A stretch of DNA of 64,000 nucleotides from NCBI GenBank assembly GCA_037962975.1, contig CM075669.1, positions 113,910,501 to 113,974,500 of the forward strand. Direction: 5' to 3'. Both the position numbers and the translations under genes were made by a program. This document shows, piece after piece, positions 11,599 to 22,412 of the stretch. Under the pieces are notes generated by a model. It had not been told where the DNA came from, searched no databases, and saw nothing but the letters and a program-made list of their open reading frames with translations. Numbering within the stretch: position 1 is the first letter of the stretch; each line of letters begins with the position of its first letter. Source of the stretch: Clitoria ternatea (Eukaryota; Streptophyta; Magnoliopsida; Fabales; Fabaceae).

Positions 11599-12788
11599 TG
11601 TTAGTCCTCAAATTTACAATAAATCTTTTAATAAAAATTTCATAAAAATAATACAAATTTGGTTAATTTGTTAGAAAATAAGGTTTTAATTCAATAAATG
11701 GATGTTGTTGGAAATAATCTGTCCTTGATCAATTTTCTTTAGTTTTGCAGTGAAAAAGTAAAGAATTCAAGAGAAAATTATACTGGAGGATCTGACGCGT
11801 AGCATCAATCCCACGCGTAGCGTGGACTCTGAATTTTGATGCTGACGCTACGCGTAGCGTCAGTGCTGCGTGGACTCCAACTCTAACTTGGCCAACCACT
11901 CCACTTGGACCCAATAATGGGTACTCCACTCAGCACCAAGGGCCACCCCACTAAGCACAAATGGCCAAAATACAGTGGAAATACGTCCAAGTGGCCAAGC
12001 ATGATCAAATTTAATAATTTGAAGTGGCCATTATCAGCTGTTTAATGGAAGCTGAGTCAGGGGCCTGACGCGTAGCGTCACACTGACGCGTAGCATCAGC
12101 ACCCTTGCTCAGCCCTATAAATAGGGCCATCCAACACCATTCAAGATATCCTATTCTCATTCACTTCTCTTCTTTTCTCTCTTTGTGCTCGACTTTGAGT
12201 ACTTCTTTTGTGAGTTGTAGTTCTAGAATAGTTTTCTAGATACTTGAGTGTGTTTTGGTGTATTGTGATCATTGTATCGTGAAGTTGCCATCGTCTTTGT
12301 AATGTCAAACTCTGTAAGTGTTGTCTTTACTTTCACCATGTGTAACTAATTTGTTTATGTTGGAATTGGTGAACTAATCTATTGAGTATAATGTTGTGAA
12401 TTTGACCTCTGCATGTTTATGATTCAAGTCCATGTTAGTATTTCAACCTTTTATTAATATGAACGTCAAACGGGAGAATGATTTTCATGTGTATTGAAAC
12501 TTGTTTTATTAGTATGAATGTCAAACGGGAAAATGATTATTCATGTCGTATTGAAACTTGTTTTGACGAAAGTAAAAGTTGGAATACCCTTGGTATCTCA
12601 ATTCTATATGGGTTGTTAACCATTGTTGCCCTAAGGCCAGGTCTTAATACAAGTTTTTACTGAGAAAGCTCACGAGGGATCAGACTTTACGGTGAATTCT
12701 TAGAATTTATATCACGAGGGATCGGTTATAATGATTGTAAGCTGCAATGACATGAAACTTGATGATTAAATATGGATGTCTTGAGTAC
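11599..12788 (+). repeat. 3' LTR of the right Athila-like copy (truncated)
   Basis: Starts TGTTAGTCCTC after the polypurine tract. Homology to the left LTR stops at 12788 (GTCTTGAGT), where Tat-like protease sequence begins, so the LTR 3' end is lost. TATA box at 12116-12123; motif clusters at about 11788-11865 and 12064-12098. Confidence 0.85.
12064..12123 (+). promoter_or_regulatory. Core promoter: inverted TGACG motif pair array and TATA box
   Basis: Two copies of TGACGCGTAGCGTCA (second slightly changed) lie just upstream of TATAAATA at 12116-12123. Each unit places TGACG and CGTCA facing each other. TGACG is the known core of plant bZIP (TGA-factor, as-1-like) sites, so these are candidate activator sites for LTR transcription; the binding is inferred. 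Confidence 0.55.
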
Positions 12789-13130
12789 TGACTTCTCCGA
12801 GGGTAAATTTCATGGTCAGGTGCATGGTTGAGACGATGACACCTAAGGTGTTGAGCGAGGTTCGACCCAACAGAGCATTGTAGGAGCTGGGAAAGTCAAC
12901 GATCAGGAACTTGACCCATATTGCAGACTATCTCTTCCGATCCCAAAGCTAGTCCTTAAGTCAATACATCCTAAAACCTGCACGGAATCACCTGAGAAGC
13001 TAAAAAGTGCACCATCGTACCTGTGTAATTGTTGGACAGGGAGGCCCATCATTTGGAATGCCTCCCAATAAAGTATATCCGTGAACTGCCTTGGTCTACG
13101 AGCACTCACTCAATCACAAAGTCTTCAACA
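12789..13130 (-). pseudogene. Protease fragment of the Tat/Ogre-like element
   Basis: In the minus-strand frame the sequence contains VDFPSSYNALLGRTSLN and a following HLTMKFTLGEV. By recall these closely match the conserved protease tail of Tat/Ogre elements. It is truncated at 12789. The upstream part (to 13109) reads without stop from SARRPRQFTD. Catalytic Asp region not confidently seen. Confidence 0.6.
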
Positions 13131-13412
13131 TCCATGGTTACCACCATGGGCTCGTCTCGGTTTGGTCTACCCCTGGGGAAATCTGACTTGTCGAACGTGA
13201 TAGCGGTAGAGTCGGGGTGTTCCTACAGTAAATTTACCTGACCTGACTGGCGTGATCGGCGTGCTCGGGTTCCGGGGAATCCACCGGAAATCGTATGTAT
13301 GACTCGTTGTGGGCCCCCTTTCTTCTGCGGGCCCGGGAGAGCGGGAGCGAGGAGCTCGTGAGCGGTCCCGAGCCTAGAGTTCTACTTGGTTAGGGTTGTC
13401 TCTTTCTCTTCC

Positions 13413-14601
13413 CTAAAAACCTCCGCAGGGATTGTCACTTCTCTGTGCGACAAACCTTGCAAGGTGTCCTTGTCGAATTAAATGCTCTATCTGATTGCAA
13501 ATGGATCGGCAGTTCTTAGTAGCACGGCCAAAAGCTCTATGGAACTCACAAGATTTGGAAGTATCCAGCCCCTTAGGGCCCTCTCCTGGGGGTGGCAAAG
13601 TTAGGAGTCCCGTATTGTAGACTTTATGCAAAATTCGGTCGTGATGGTCCCTCAGTAGTGTGAAATTTGTGTAGTGAGGGTCAGTGTAAGCCTCGAGTCC
13701 TGGTTTCTTCTGGGGCTTTTCCTTTTCTGCTGAGGGCAAGGATTTCTCTACTCTGCGGGGTTAGCCCGATTGATCACCTTGGTTCGATCGGCCTCACGTT
13801 CATCGATAGCAATATACCTTGAGGCTTTCGTATGAAAATCATCCAGGCCTGATAGTGGTTTCTTCGCCAGGGAGTCAGTGAATTTGCCCGGGTATAAACC
13901 CATTTGAATAGCATGTAAAGCCACTTCCAGACTGAGGTCTCGGATCTGGATGGCTTATTTGAAGAAACGAGCCATATATTGCTTTAGTGATTCTCCCAGA
14001 AGTTGGTGCAGATTAACCAGGCTATGCCACATCTGTTGCACGACCCTGCTAGTGGAGAATTGGATGAGAAACTTTTTGCTTAGGTCATAAAAACTAGAGA
14101 CACTTTTTGGCGGTAGATGGAAGAACCATTGCAACGTCGATTTAGTCAGGTTGTGGGGAAAGTTTGGCAAAAGAGTGAATCAGATGCCTCCGTTACCAAC
14201 ATGGTGTTGGTGTAGATGGTGAGGTGGTCTTCGAGATGGCCGTTTTCTTCGTACTTTTCAATTATAGGGGGTTTGTAATTAAGGGGGGTAGGTGCTTCCA
14301 TAATCGGGTCGGTCCAGGGGTGCGCGGCGAAGGGTAGTTCAGGGTTATATTTTGCAGTGTCCGTTTGGTATGAGGTTTGATCAGCGGTCTTTTGACGAGC
14401 GGATCATCCGACTTTGTGACTAGAGGCTTCGTGTTCTCCTTTATTTTGCCTTCTAAGTTCTGCATTCTCTTGCTGCAGATTGGTAACTGTCCTTTGTAAG
14501 TTTTCGACGATGTTGGTAAGGTGTTGTATCCAGTCGTCGTGATTGGATGAGGCTTGGGGTCCGTTGTCTTCCTCCCACCGTGTGTTATGAGTGTTCACCA
14601 T
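13413..14601 (-). pseudogene. gag: gag of the Tat/Ogre-like element, frameshifted
   Basis: Starts at 14601 with MVNTHNTRWEED and a coiled-coil-like segment (IVENLQRTVTNLQQENAEL). Further pieces in shifted frames read EDHLTIYTNTMLV (about 14220), a gag core (STLQWFFHLPPKSVSSFYDL, about 14140-14080) and the Tat-type region CEFHRAFGRATKNC followed by NQIEHLIRQGHLARFV (about 13560-13450). The gag is therefore recognisable end to end but needs several frame changes, so it is a pseudogene. Gag would form the particle and bind element RNA. Confidence 0.7.
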
Positions 14602-14668
14602 GGTTGGGGCTTATCTTTTCTTCAAAATTAGGATTACGGTTCTGGTGGTGTAGGATCCGTTTTATCGA

Positions 14669-14686
14669 GCCCCACGGTGGGTGCCA
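14669..14686 (-). other. Primer binding site of the Tat/Ogre-like element
   Basis: Minus strand TGGCACCCACCGTGGGGC, close to the TGGCGCCCACCGTGGGGC form I recall from Tat-lineage and related elements. It lies three bases inside the LTR end at 14690. Confidence 0.6.
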
Positions 14687-14689
14687 AAA

Positions 14690-14924
14690 TGTTCACACAA
14701 AGAGTAGTAAGCACAAAACCCTAGGAAAATCCTCCTAGGAATTAGGTTTATTAATCTCTATAATGTCTCACTTGATTATAATAGGTGAATAATATGTGCT
14801 TTTATACAAAAGTTACAAGGTGGGCTTCGGCCCATTAGACTAAGATATAAGCTAATCCACTATATAATATTGGAGAGAGATTTGAGGGATTAATGGGGAC
14901 CACCCCTCATATTGAGGGGGAACA
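14690..14924 (-). repeat. Short 5' LTR of the Tat/Ogre-like element
   Basis: On the minus strand it begins TGTTCCCCC (14924) and ends GTGTGAACA (14690), giving TGTTC/GAACA ends, 235 bp. A TATAAAAG box lies at 14799-14806 on the same strand. The outer boundary is inferred from the terminal inverted repeat only, because the 3' LTR is not in the window and no TSD pair can be checked. Confidence 0.5.
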
Positions 14925-15200
14925 AAATGTTTAGTAACTTAAATGTATATAGAATATTTAATTGAAGATATTATAGCTCTATATAATAACTCATAAATTA
15001 AGAATTTAAGATAGAATTAAAATTTAAATTAAAACCTTTAAGATTATGATATTGATGAATAAAAAGTTTACTATTTTGATGTAATCAAGAGTCTTATTAT
15101 GAGATAAAAACCTCTGAATATAATTAAAAGAAGTTATAGTTAATATAAAATGTTAAGAGTAATAATAATATAGTTTAAGGTTATTATTTTAATTTAAGAT
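14925..15200. other. AT-rich spacer without recognisable content
   Basis: 276 bp between the Tat-like LTR and the start of CACTA-3. Strongly AT-rich. I see no coding potential or repeat; it may be pre-insertion host sequence. Confidence 0.4.
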
Positions 15201-15570
15201 CCCTAGAGCAAAAAGATTCTATGAACACAGGATATGAACTTGGTTGTCTGAGAAACGAGTTTAAATTAGACGCGGTGACATTTTTAAAATTATCAAACTG
15301 GATCTAAGAACACGGTTCAAGGGGAATTGAGTTCTTAGGTCGTACTTTTTTATTTTTTTAAATAAACCTATGAACACAGTTTTGGGAGAACCGTGTTCTT
15401 AGGACGTATTTTTTAATTTTTTTAAATAAATCTATGAATACGGTTATAGGGGAACCATATTCGTAGGCTTGGCCGTATTTTTTTCTAAATACACCTAGGA
15501 ACTCGGTGAACCGAATTTCTAGGTCCCTATAAACTTAGTTTAGTTCAGAACCAAGTTCATAGAGTCCTCC
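15201..15570. repeat. Subterminal inverted motif repeats of CACTA-3
   Basis: About five facing pairs of a motif like CTAAGAACACGGTT, for example near 15305, 15368, 15428 and 15485. The core ACGGTT is shared with the CACTA-2 subterminal motif. In En/Spm such repeats are bound by the element's own DNA-binding protein. Confidence 0.6.
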
Positions 15571-15778
15571 CGTGCACTTCTTTTAAAGTTATTTTCTGCA
15601 ATGGTCTTGAATATTGCTTAAAACCCTTCGTGTTTTTAGACCCTAAACATGGTTTATGTGAGTCCTTGAACCTGCATTGCGTCCATTACCTCGTTTCCTA
15701 CTGGAATCTGTGTTGTGTATGAAGTTGGTGGTGTTTTCTTCTTCCTTGACATGTGAAAGCTAGTATACTCCTTGAATA

Positions 15779-16262
15779 CCTTAACATATATGTATATCAT
15801 GTTTTGTGAATTTATCTCTTTGTGTTTCTTTGCATTTTGTCAAGGGTTCCTGAAGTTGTGCTTTCTTTGCTTTCCATTGTATTGACTATGGGTTATGCAT
15901 TGGGACGTAGCATGGATAGACGTTGATGCACACTGCACACCATGTGTTTGACAAAATGCCTCCCTTAATATAATAGTTCATACACACACCATTACACATA
16001 TATAACACAAATGTATAAAAAATTATCATTCCCTAACATAAAATTTATCATACCTTAACACATGTATATCATGTTGGTAGTTGTGTATATTTCTTTGTGT
16101 TTCTTTGTCATTTTGTTGAGGTTGCCTAAATGTGTTTTTTTGCTTGCCATTATATTGATTGTGGGTTATGCATACTGAACACGATGTGTTTGAGAAAATG
16201 TCCCCCTTGATGTAGCAGTCTATACAACACCACTGTATAAAAATTATCATTCCCTAACACAA
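15779..16262. repeat. Diverged tandem duplication, about 274 bp period
   Basis: Both copies (15779-16052 and 16053-16262) open with CCTTAACA and a TGTATATCATG block. They share a TTTCTTTGTGTTTCTTTG stretch and close near AATTATCATTCCCTAACA. The second copy is shorter. Lies in the non-coding 5' part of CACTA-3; the remaining 15571-15778 and 16263-16675 show nothing recognisable. Confidence 0.55.
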
Positions 16263-16675
16263 AAAAATTAAAAATTGTTAAGATAGATTTTATTAGTATA
16301 AAATTTAAGGTATTTAAATATTTTAATTTTATTTTAAATATTGGTAATGAATTTATGTTATAAAGGTATTAACTATTTTAATTTTATTCTAAAAATCTTA
16401 CATATTTTTTTGTAATTTTAATATAGACGATGTATGAAATCTTAATCTTAATCTAATAAAAAATTTTCCAAAATTTTCCTTGTGGACCTTAAATGCCAAA
16501 TCGTTATCCATTTGGAGAACCACTTGTCATTTTACTTAATATTTTACTTTAGGTAATAATTTCATTAAAATGTAAATAACTAATATTTTATAGTATTTAT
16601 TCTAAATTCTAATCAACTAGGTGTACTATGTGTTAAATAGTCTTACACCTCAAGTGTTGCATTTGGGCCAAATTC

Positions 16676-17369
16676 ATGGATAGAAGTTGGATTAATGCAT
16701 CACATATAAGTGAAGAATATAAGACTAGAGTTGAAACGTTTCTAGAGTTTGTAATTTGAAATGCCAAAGATATGAATGAAAGATACTTTTGCCATTGTGT
16801 TAAATATGGGAATACGCGCCTGCTAGGGTTGGAAGTATTGAGGGAATATATGTTATGTGATGATTTTCTCAAGAACTATACACGTTGGATATGGCATGGT
16901 GAACATGTTAACACGCCGAGTATGACAAATGAAAGTTTTACACATGATGTTGATTATGATATGGATAATTAACTTGGGGAGATGATTTATGATGTGAGCA
17001 AAGAAAATTTTAAGAGGGCACATGTGTATAAAACTCTCTGTGAGGATTTAGAGAAACTATTGTATCCAAATTGGACTAATTTGACAAGGTTGTCAGTGGT
17101 TTTTTGATTGTTTAATTTGAAGGTGAGAAGTAGGTAGACGGATAAAAGTTTCACTGAATTGCTGCAACTATTGAAAGAAATGCTTCCAGCTGGTAATACC
17201 TTTCCAAATCGTAACTACGAGGCTAAAAAGATTTTGTCCTATAGGGTTGGAGTATAAGAAGATACACGCATGCCCATATGATTGTCTGTTCTACGAAGGT
17301 GAGTATGAAATTATGCATGAATGTCCAAGGTATGGGTTGTCATGGTATTAAAAGAAAGATAATGATTAT
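16676..17369 (+). pseudogene. TNP2-like CACTA transposase pseudogene, 5' part
   Basis: ATG at 16676 (MDRSWINAS). It aligns by eye with the intact transposase at 45217 over the N-terminal transposase-associated domain (YTRWIWHGEH; CHCVKYG where the intact copy has CPCVKCF). It continues through the following helical region to LLKEMLPAGNT and NRNY near 17215. Interrupted by several stops (for example after FLEFVI, and TAA at 16970) and a frameshift near 17235. It is cut at 17369 by LTR C, so tnp2, DUF4218 and DUF4216 regions are missing. It could only have been active before LTR C inserted. Confidence 0.75.
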
Positions 17370-17876
17370 TGTAACATCCCAATTATTAAAATCAAATTAA
17401 TTATGCTCTGGAGAATTAATAAATAAATTATGAAGATTGTTAAGAATTAAATTAAATTAATTAGGTATTTAAATGGATGATGAAATTAAATAATTTAATT
17501 AAAGGGTATTAATTAAGAAGATTAGTTCTAACTTAAATTATGGGGGTAAATTATTAGTGACCATGATGTGGGAGTAAAAAGATTAATTACTTAAGGTAAA
17601 AGTGAGTTTTATGAAAAGGAAATAAAAGAAAATACAAAAGAAAAGCGTGAAATGAAAAAAAGGCCCTTGAACTTAAATTTATTTTTTAATTCTTTTCTTC
17701 TCCCTTGCACTTACGTGTGAGAACAAAGAGAGAAGGAAACATAGTGCTCTATTTCCATGGCCATGAGTAGAGAGGCATAATAGAAGTCTAATTCTTAGTC
17801 GAAAACTGAAATTGAAGGCATCATTGTGACTAGAGGAACAAGGTGAGTATACAGGCGAGTCAAATTTCATGGTTTC
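17370..17876 (+). mobile_element. LTR element C, first segment
   Basis: Begins TGTAACATCCC like the other LTRs here, directly after the broken CACTA-3 transposase. Non-coding. It contains a CAAGGTGAGTAT donor-like site near 17840. It is split at the TSD GTTTC (17872-17876) by the Tekay element and resumes at 28644. Confidence 0.6.
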
Positions 17877-20727
17877 TGTAACATCCCAGTTCTAAAGTTT
17901 GATACTGAATAAAAAAAAATTAAATTAAATGATAAGAAATTGGAAGTAAAATAAAGAATTAGTTGTTAATCATAATCAATATAACGTGAGAGTTAATGAC
18001 AAGTTAATTGGACTTAATTGATGGGATGTGGCTATCTGTGATTGGCGGAAGGTGTGAGTGGACTACGACTCACGCTTTCCCATCCCACTCCTTCTCCTCG
18101 CATGCGTATATAGGTGTATACTCAGTATCACCGTGTGTGTAAAACTTCTCCCACTACTCCATTCTTTCTTTTTCTTCTTCGTCTCCATCTTTTTTCCTTT
18201 CCCCTGTTTCTGTTCGTCACAACGTCAGTGCGGGAAGAAGGTCAGAGCCCCGACAGGTGAAGGACGATCGTTGAAGCAGAGGAAGAACAACACTCCACCC
18301 CCTGAACCAAGTGCAGAGTACGACGGAGTGGAGAAAGGCTGAACGAATCAATAGAAGGGCGTCAGATTCAACGTCGAAGAGCAGAAAAAGCCTCTTGAAG
18401 TTCCTTTCGTAGGTAGGGGGTGCTTGCATGTCAAATGCATGGTTCACGAACGGTACTGGATAAGTGTACTGCTTGAGTGTATGTGCATGTGTGTGATGAT
18501 TGGATCCTGTGCATGATTGGAGATTCTGGATTCCGTGTGTTTTATAGTGGTTAAACAGTAAATGCTTGTAATCTAGATGGTGGTGAAGTAGTATGTTAGT
18601 ATTGATAATGACGAATGATATGCATGATTCTATCTTTGTTAACACTGTGAGAATATGAATGTGTGCTCGTTAGTTGATTTGTCAGATGCTATTACTTTGA
18701 TTGCTGATGGTTGTACATATTGGTGTAAATAATAAAGCGAATAAAGGCTGTATTGAATCTGTTCCTACTTAATGGTTACGAAGGAGGTATCGGTGGAGTG
18801 ATGACGCTTGCTGGTAAATGCATTTAGCTGCATATGTAAGAGTGGGGTGACCCGTGGAAGGTCAAGAGCCCCGAGGGAATGACTTCCAGTTACAGACCTC
18901 GGCTAGATTCCGAAGGAGCTCGTGGTAGCCGTAGGAGCTAGAGAAGAGTCTCGAGACGCCAATGGGAGGCCGGTACCACACGGGAAGAGCTGAAGGACGA
19001 GGGGCCAGGAGAGGGGAAAACTATAACTAAAAGTCATTACTCGAGTCGGATCCGCAGGCATGCATGTAGATATGAGGTTGATTAGAGTAGTACGTATAAC
19101 GTGTGTGGAGTGTTATGAATGATTTCTGAGTGTGGGGGATACCTGGGTGTGTTGTATGTATGTCATAAATATTATTTTGTCGTGCCTAACCTTAATTAAT
19201 CTGGACACGATTGAATGGATGTGAATGTGCATACTGACACTGATACCGAGTCCTTGATTGTCATTTTACATGTAAAAGCTCACCCCTGCAGTGGCTACAT
19301 TTTCAGTGAACATCTCTCGGAATGAAGGATGAAGGAGGAGCCGAGTGCAGGACAATGAATCCGAGCGCTATTGGAACATATATCTATATGTATATATGTA
19401 TATATGTATATATACTGTGTATAACATTTTGTTAAGCCTTGGCCGGCTCATGTTTTGGTTTTAGTCCTTACGTTAAAACTTGAACAGCTTCGGGTAACAG
19501 AAGTCTTGATGAAGTTCTTGTAACTATATAAATGCTTTCGTTTATATATGTATATGTTGTGTGTTCTTCTATACCGTAAGTGATGTTGAGCGGTGAAGAG
19601 GAATGTATGAGTATGTCTTATGAGCGTAGGAGGTTAGTGTGCTTATGGGTGGCTGTGAAGCTGAGTGGTTCCGAATGAAAGGTTATATGTATGCCGAGTA
19701 GGAACATTCTAAGTGATCCCCGTCTCAGGAAAGAGTCAATGGGGTGAATTGGATTGGAATATACTCTAAGCGTAGGGTAATTATAATCCGAGTGATCAAA
19801 TGGTAGTATGCCGAGTGAGTCAGTCGCTATTCCCCGAATGAATATAGGCCTGAGGATTTCCGAGTAAAAGTAAGTATGAAATCCCGAGTGAGGAAGAGTT
19901 GGTATTTCCCGAGTGAAAACCTCGAGTGATTCCCTTCTGAGAGAGGAGTTCGAATGGTGGTTTAGAGTGGGTTGGATCTTAAGTGTAAGGCATCGGTAAC
20001 CCGAGTGAAAGATGTAAATTCTAAGTGAGGATTGGTATCCCGAGTGGTTGGGTTTCGAATAAGTCCGAGTGGGACTTAACTATCGGATTTCCTGAGTGAA
20101 TGAGTGAATGTGCTCTGAATAATGGATAGGAAATGCGACCCGATTGTGTTAAGGTTGGATTACATCGAGTGATGTTTGAATAGGATATATTCCGAGTGAG
20201 AAGGAGTTCTGGAATCCGAGTGGGATAACCCTCAGTTCCCGAGTAGAGTATAAGTGTGGTCGTATGGATAAAATTAGAATGGCTAAGTTATGGAGTTCCG
20301 AATGGACTTAGGAATGAACCTTCGAGTGGACTTAGTCGGTTACCGAGTGTATGGATGTCCCGATGCCGAGTGATGAATTTACCGTGTGAGGCTTTTCGCT
20401 TCAGCGAACGAAGGATCCGCTCCAGCGAATGAGTGTTGGGAAGGCTTTTGTGTTGGCATCGCTTAAGCGGATCGTGCCTCGCCCGAGCGACTAGTGATGT
20501 TTCGCCCAGGCGCTGGTGTGTTTCGCCCAGGCGCTGGTGTGTTTTGCTGAACCGAATGGGTCGGTTCCAGCATTATTCCTCCCGCTAATTTCTATATGTG
20601 TGAATGCTCCTTTATTTCCCTTGCCCTTGTTTTTTTCTCTATGCCGATTGACCAGTGGTTGATTTTGTGAAAAAATTTTTCCCTGTTTCTGGATTTATTA
20701 TTTATTAAAAAAAATTAGGGTGTTACA
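17877..20727 (+). repeat. 5' LTR of the Tekay-type element
   Basis: 2851 bp, TGTAAC...GTTACA. Probable TATA box GTATATAGG at 18107-18113, followed by a CT-rich leader. A TATATG microsatellite lies at about 19378-19418, longer than in the 3' LTR. From about 19690 to 20370 it is packed with CCGAGTGA-like octamers. The GCTTAAGCG-type motifs follow at 20395-20540, including a 20-odd bp tandem repeat near 20505 that the 3' LTR lacks. Confidence 0.9.
19690..20370 (+). repeat. CCGAGTGA octamer array in the Tekay-type 5' LTR
   Basis: Several dozen copies of CCGAGTGA or one-off variants (CCGAATGA, TCGAGTGA, CCGAGTGG) at irregular spacing of roughly 15-35 bp. The matching array in the 3' LTR is at about 27720-28310. 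Scattered copies also occur in the coding region. Confidence 0.7.
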
Positions 20728-20730
20728 TTT

Positions 20731-20742
20731 TGGTATCAGAGC
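20731..20742 (+). other. Primer binding site, initiator tRNA-Met type
   Basis: TGGTATCAGAGC three bases after the 5' LTR, the classic complement of the plant initiator tRNA-Met 3' end. Confidence 0.9.
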
Positions 20743-21005
20743 AGACCGAAAGGTCCAAGGCCAAGGTATGCTTACCGAGTGTAAGCGGTTGTGTGTTTTC
20801 TGACTAAATGGTCATAATTGTTGTGACGTTAGTTGAACCTGATTGATATTGGCTTGTGGATAGGAGGTTGTTTCCTCCTGGTCCGATTGTGTGTAACCTG
20901 GAGGAATGACATAATGTGCTAAGCTATTGCATGTTAGACTGAAAACCCGATCGGTAGTAAGTGGCTCGGTATACTTATCCTCGAATGTTGATTTCAGGAT
21001 AAGGA

Positions 21006-22412
21006 ATGACGCATCGCCAAAGCATGGAGGCTATAGCCACAGCATTCCAACGCTTTGCGGACGTGTTTGAAAGGCAGGGCCAGACTCGAGCTGAGGATGG
21101 CCACATGCTGGACCGCTTCCTAAAGAGGAAGCCGAGTGAGTTTCAGGGAGGACGTAATCCGGAGGCAGCTTTTAAATGGACTCAGGAACTGGAGAGGATT
21201 TTTGGGGGTCTTCGTTGTACCGAGGCCCAAAAGGTGGAATGTGCAGTGTATATGCTGCAAGATGAAGCGGAGAACTGGTGAAAGATAGCCAGAAGCCGAT
21301 TCCCTGATGATGATGCTCAGCTGACATGGAACGATTTTAAGACATGCTTCTTAGAGAAATACTTCCCTGACACAGTGAGGAGTCGGAAGGAGCTGGAGTT
21401 TATGGAATTGAAGCAAGGCTCCATGACTGTGGAAGAATACGCGACAAGATTCAAGGAGTTGTGCCTATTCTACCCACCCTTCCAACAACCTGGGACGGAG
21501 AGCTCGAAGTGCCTTAAGTTTGAGAATGGATTAAGATCAGATGTTAAGAGGGCCTACAGATACCATGAGATACAGAGTTTCCCTGCATTGGTGAATAAAT
21601 GTAGGATATTTGAAGAAGATGACAAGGCCCACTCGGGCCAGAGCAGCAGAGCCAACCAGTATCTGAGGCCTCAGCAGTCACGTTTCAAGAGGCCAGGTAA
21701 CGTAGGAAGAAATGAACCCTTCACTAGATATCAGGGTCGCGGTGACCGAGGGAGACAGATGAGTGGACGACCCAGGTATGGTAAGTGTTTTAAATATGGT
21801 GGCGACCACTTTGCTCAGAGTTGCAATGATACCGATGTTAAGTGTTTTCACTGCGGGAATAGGGGACACATTCGCCCTGACTGCCCCCAGCTCCGTCAAA
21901 CAAATGCTAGTGTGCGTCAAGAAGGGTTCCAGGTGAAGAGTAATAGGAATAATGGACAAAACTCACGGGGCGGAAACAACAAAGCTAGAGGGAATATGAT
22001 GGTTGCCCCAAATATCAGGAGGAGAGACACCGACCAACCAGCGACGGGAAGAGTGTACGCCATCAACGCAGAAGAAGTCGCACAAGCAAATGACTTAGTA
22101 CAATGTAAGTGCTCGCTCGGTAAATACACACTTAGTGTAGTTTTTGATTCTGGAGCTACCCACTCCTTCATAGCTGATGATTGTGTAAAACGTTTGAAAT
22201 TATCGACCGTGGAAATGGATCGGATTTTGGAAGTAGCCAATCCGACTAGTCCTAAGGTACTGACCTCATCAATGTGCAAAGAAGTGACGTTCGAATTGTG
22301 CGATCGGAGTTTCACTTTCGACTTGGTGTGCATACCCTTGAAGGATCTCGATATCGTGCTCGGAGTAGATTGGCTTTCAGCCAACAAGGTGTTAGTGGAT
22401 TGCAGAAACTGA
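21006..22412 (+). pseudogene. gag-PR: gag and protease of the Tekay-type element
   Basis: ATG at 21006 (MTHRQSMEAI). The gag core runs to about 21620 (GSMTVEEYATRFKEL), and two CCHC zinc knuckles follow. The first is damaged (KCFKYGGDHFAQSC, second Cys replaced by Tyr); the second is intact (CFHCGNRGHIRPDC). The aspartic protease has DSGATHSF at 22146 and ends with DIVLGVDWL. One in-frame TGA at 21279-21281 replaces an expected tryptophan codon, and another TGA at 22410-22412 separates protease from RT; the frame is otherwise continuous with pol. Gag packages RNA and protease processes the polyprotein in cytoplasmic particles. The copy is non-functional because of the stops. Confidence 0.88.

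Larger units (their letters stand above)
7274..12788 (+). mobile_element. Athila-like element, right copy, truncated at both ends
   Basis: Plus-strand copy, also the right arm of the inverted repeat. It starts inside protease and runs through leader, intron, downstream ORF, 3' region and polypurine tract. It ends inside its LTR at 12788, where a Tat-like fragment abuts. It has the same gene order as the left copy and the same absence of pol. Confidence 0.8.
12789..14924 (-). mobile_element. 5' fragment of a Tat/Ogre-like Ty3/gypsy element (minus strand)
   Basis: In minus-strand order: LTR (14924-14690), primer site, gag with frameshifts, and the beginning of protease, cut at 12789 where the Athila-like LTR abuts. 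All downstream domains and the 3' LTR are absent. Confidence 0.7.
15201..17369 (+). mobile_element. CACTA-3: decayed 5' end of a CACTA (En/Spm) transposon
   Basis: The start CCCTAGAGCAAAAA is a mutated version of the CACTA-2 terminus CACTAGTGCAAAAA. About 80 bp further on, GCGGTGACATTTTTAAAATT parallels the equivalent stretch in CACTA-2. Subterminal repeats and a TNP2 pseudogene follow in the same order and orientation. It is truncated at 17369 by LTR element C, and its other end is not in the window. Confidence 0.7.

Noticed and set aside
1..12788. Inverted Athila pair as an assembly artefact
   Set aside because: The arms differ by many substitutions and private indels (92 bp deletion, motif copy number), and each end has its own context; a mis-assembly would give near-identical arms.
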